Positions 39,306 to 40,756 of a DNA stretch of 40,756 nt are shown one piece after another. Both the position numbers and the translations under genes were made by a program. Where the stretch lies: positions 1-40,756 of the forward strand of contig CAKUMQ010000021.1 in assembly GCA_934667845.1 (NCBI GenBank). The letters are read 5' to 3'. The stretch is from an uncultured Eubacteriales bacterium. GTDB taxonomy: Bacteria; Bacillota; Clostridia; Oscillospirales; Acutalibacteraceae. The notes beneath the pieces were generated by a model. The model searched no databases. It saw nothing but the letters and a program-made list of their open reading frames with translations, and had not been told where the DNA came from. Position 1 is the first letter of the stretch, and every line of letters starts with the position of its first letter.

Positions 39306-39411
39306 AGGAAGCTCCCCTTTCTATCGGCACCGCCGGTTCCCCGGCGGATACGTTTTGTCGAAATGCGTAGAATTATCTAAAAAGAAATCAACCGCGCAAC
39401 CTCTTTTGTTA

Positions 39412-39440
39412 AGTATAGCGCATTCCTATCAAAAAAGCAA
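39412..39440 (-). promoter_or_regulatory. Possible promoter of the EF-G-like gene
   Basis: On the minus strand TTGCTT (39440-39435), 17 bases, TATACT (39417-39412). The leader to the start codon would be about 100 bases. Confidence 0.5.
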
Positions 39441-39461
39441 CAGATTTTTGCGGGAAGGCAA

Positions 39462-39500
39462 AAAAATCCCCCGTCGGCACAATTTCCGACGGGGATTTTT
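39462..39500 (-). terminator. Terminator of the P-type-ATPase-like gene
   Basis: A stem built on CCCCGTCGG with an eight-base loop (one bulged C) is flanked by A5-7 on the left and T5 on the right. On the minus strand it ends in a seven-T run. Confidence 0.85.
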
Positions 39501-39549
39501 GGAACATCCTACAAATTTCGCGGGAATGCCGCAGGTAAAAGCGCGGCGG

Positions 39550-40756
39550 TCAGCGGCTGCCGAACAGGAGGGGGAGCGCCCAGCCGAGCAGCGTGCCGCA
39601 AAGACCGACTGCCGCAACCGGCAGCGGCGGCAATACGGTGTCGGCGGCAAACAGCAGCGCCATACCGACGGTCAGACCGAGCAGCGCGCCGATCAGCTGC
39701 AGCGCGCGGGATACCGCGAAGCCGCGGCGCAGCCGGTGACAGCCGACCAGTGCGGCGGCAAGCGCTGAAAGGCGGCCGTCGGTTGCCAAAACCGCGGGGC
39801 AGGATTCCGGCTCAGAGGGGAGCGCCGCAAACGCGCGGGATGCTGCGGCGTCCATCACCGCCACATGATAATCGTCCAGCTCCCATGTCTCGCAGAGCTG
39901 TGCCTCGGTCACGTTCGGGTCACAGGTGCGGACGAGCAGATCAATGCGGCAGCGGGACAGCTCCCGGCATTTTTCCGCCAGATCGTCGTCGGGCAGATAG
40001 CTCAGCACAAACATGGCGGACAGCTCGCCCGCCGTGGACAGGTAGACCAGCTGCCTGCCGTCCGTGGCGTAGCGCGCCTCATAGGCGTCGGACGGCACGT
40101 CCACGCCGTGATTCTGCAGCAGACGGCGGTTGCCGACCAGCACGCGGCGGCCGTCCACCCAGCCGGAAACGCCCATATCCTGTTCATACACCGGCGTTTC
40201 CACGGCGGGCAGAATGTCCACGCGGTCGGTGATAATGCGGCGGAATACCGTGGAAAGCGGACCGCCCACGGCGATGGAGACCGCAGCGGCATCCATGATC
40301 GCCTCGTCGATCCGCGCGCCTTTAAAGGTGCGGATGCCGTGGAGCAGCAGCTGCTCGGGGGCATACAGCGCTTCGGCGTCAACGGCGACGGCGTCGATGT
40401 CGCCGAAATGCTCCGCCGCTTCGCTTCCGCCGATCATGGCGCCTGCCGTCAGGGCGCGGCGCGCGGTGCGGTGCAGCAGAGCGGCGCCCGAAAGCAGCGG
40501 GGCGCAGGGGAACAGCAGGCAGACGGTGACGGTGAAGGCGGAATAGGCGAGCCACCAGTCGCCCTTCCACAGGGCATAGGACAGCGCCGGAAACAGCGCC
40601 AGCAAAAGCCCCATCGGGACGATCCGGCGCATCTGGCGGTCCAGCGCGTCGTCTGCGTAGGCATGGGTCAGAAATCCGTTCAAAAACGATGCCGGGCGGG
40701 CATAGACGACGCGGGGAACGCCCTCTGCCACTGCCGTGCGCCCGATCTTTCCGGCG
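39550..40756 (-). CDS. Degenerate P-type-ATPase-like membrane protein, 5' part cut by window edge
   Basis: At least 402 codons, open to the right edge. The shape is that of the C-terminal part of a P-type ATPase: two hydrophobic segments (MGLLLALFPALSYAL; FTVTVCLLFPCAPLLSGAAL), the phosphorylation/nucleotide domains, then two closing helices. The nucleotide-domain text GVSGWVDGRRVLVGNRRLLQ is close to real P-type ATPases. The phosphorylation loop, however, reads VAVDAEALY where DKTGT is required: the Asp remains but Lys, Thr, Gly and Thr are gone. The usual GDGxND hinge is also not recognisable (LATDGRLSALAAAL). It is probably not a pump; a sensor or scaffold role is speculation. Neighbours give no hint. 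Confidence 0.72.
   Translation of the reverse strand, partial: AGKIGRTAVAEGVPRVVYARPASFLNGFLTHAYADDALDRQMRRIVPMGLLLALFPALSYALWKGDWWLAYSAFTVTVCLLFPCAPLLSGAALLHRTARRALTAGAMIGGSEAAEHFGDIDAVAVDAEALYAPEQLLLHGIRTFKGARIDEAIMDAAAVSIAVGGPLSTVFRRIITDRVDILPAVETPVYEQDMGVSGWVDGRRVLVGNRRLLQNHGVDVPSDAYEARYATDGRQLVYLSTAGELSAMFVLSYLPDDDLAEKCRELSRCRIDLLVRTCDPNVTEAQLCETWELDDYHVAVMDAAASRAFAALPSEPESCPAVLATDGRLSALAAALVGCHRLRRGFAVSRALQLIGALLGLTVGMALLFAADTVLPPLPVAAVGLCGTLLGWALPLLFGSR

Overview
The window reads as chromosome of a GC-rich, anaerobic, spore-forming Clostridia member, probably of the Oscillospiraceae/Ruminococcaceae type. The signs are a glycyl-radical pathway, an Nfn-type bifurcating transhydrogenase, a spoVA gene, meso-diaminopimelate dehydrogenase, and the dgt-dnaG-rpoD gene order. 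No rRNA, tRNA or CRISPR array was seen. The taxonomic placement is inference from gene content.

Left edge (1-830): a lower-GC stretch carrying two genes typical of Firmicutes conjugative elements (a partial gene running off the edge, and a DUF5348 gene). It abuts spoVAC, whose 3' part is missing, so the region looks like one end of an element inserted into a sporulation gene. 1.2-6.1 kb: a + strand operon of GtrA flippase, FAD oxidoreductase, polytopic glycosyltransferase-like protein and an RsgI-like lipoprotein. 6.2-9.2 kb (- strand): nfnA, nfnB and an overlapping amidase lipoprotein.

Core (9.3-25.7 kb): a complete glycyl-radical bacterial microcompartment (BMC) locus of the fucose/rhamnose, 1,2-propanediol type (GRM5-like). 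A DeoR-type regulator and an iron alcohol dehydrogenase run leftward. Acetate/propionate kinase, class II aldolase with a C-terminal encapsulation peptide, glycyl-radical diol dehydratase, its activase, a PduO-like two-domain protein, CoA-acylating aldehyde dehydrogenase, zinc alcohol dehydrogenase, five BMC-H proteins, PduL, a BMC-P vertex protein, PduS and PduT run rightward. The inferred flow is: deoxysugar phosphate to lactaldehyde plus DHAP; lactaldehyde to 1,2-propanediol; propanediol to propionaldehyde; then propanol, or propionyl-CoA, propionyl-phosphate and propionate plus ATP. PduS/PduT would move electrons across the shell. The oddest features are a BMC-H gene with two good translation starts, the longer adding a 41-residue Lys/Ala-rich tail, and four-cysteine linkers joining encapsulation peptides to two cargo enzymes.

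Right part: an AraC regulator and a divergent Gfo/Idh/MocA oxidoreductase (25.7-27.9 kb); the macromolecular-synthesis set rpoD, dnaG, dgt (27.9-32.0 kb, - strand); yigZ-like and rpmE; a decayed coding remnant; a lipoprotein; ddh; an operon of DUF5131, shikimate kinase and MGMT-like genes; an EF-G-like GTPase; and, cut by the right edge, a P-type-ATPase-like protein that has lost the catalytic signature.
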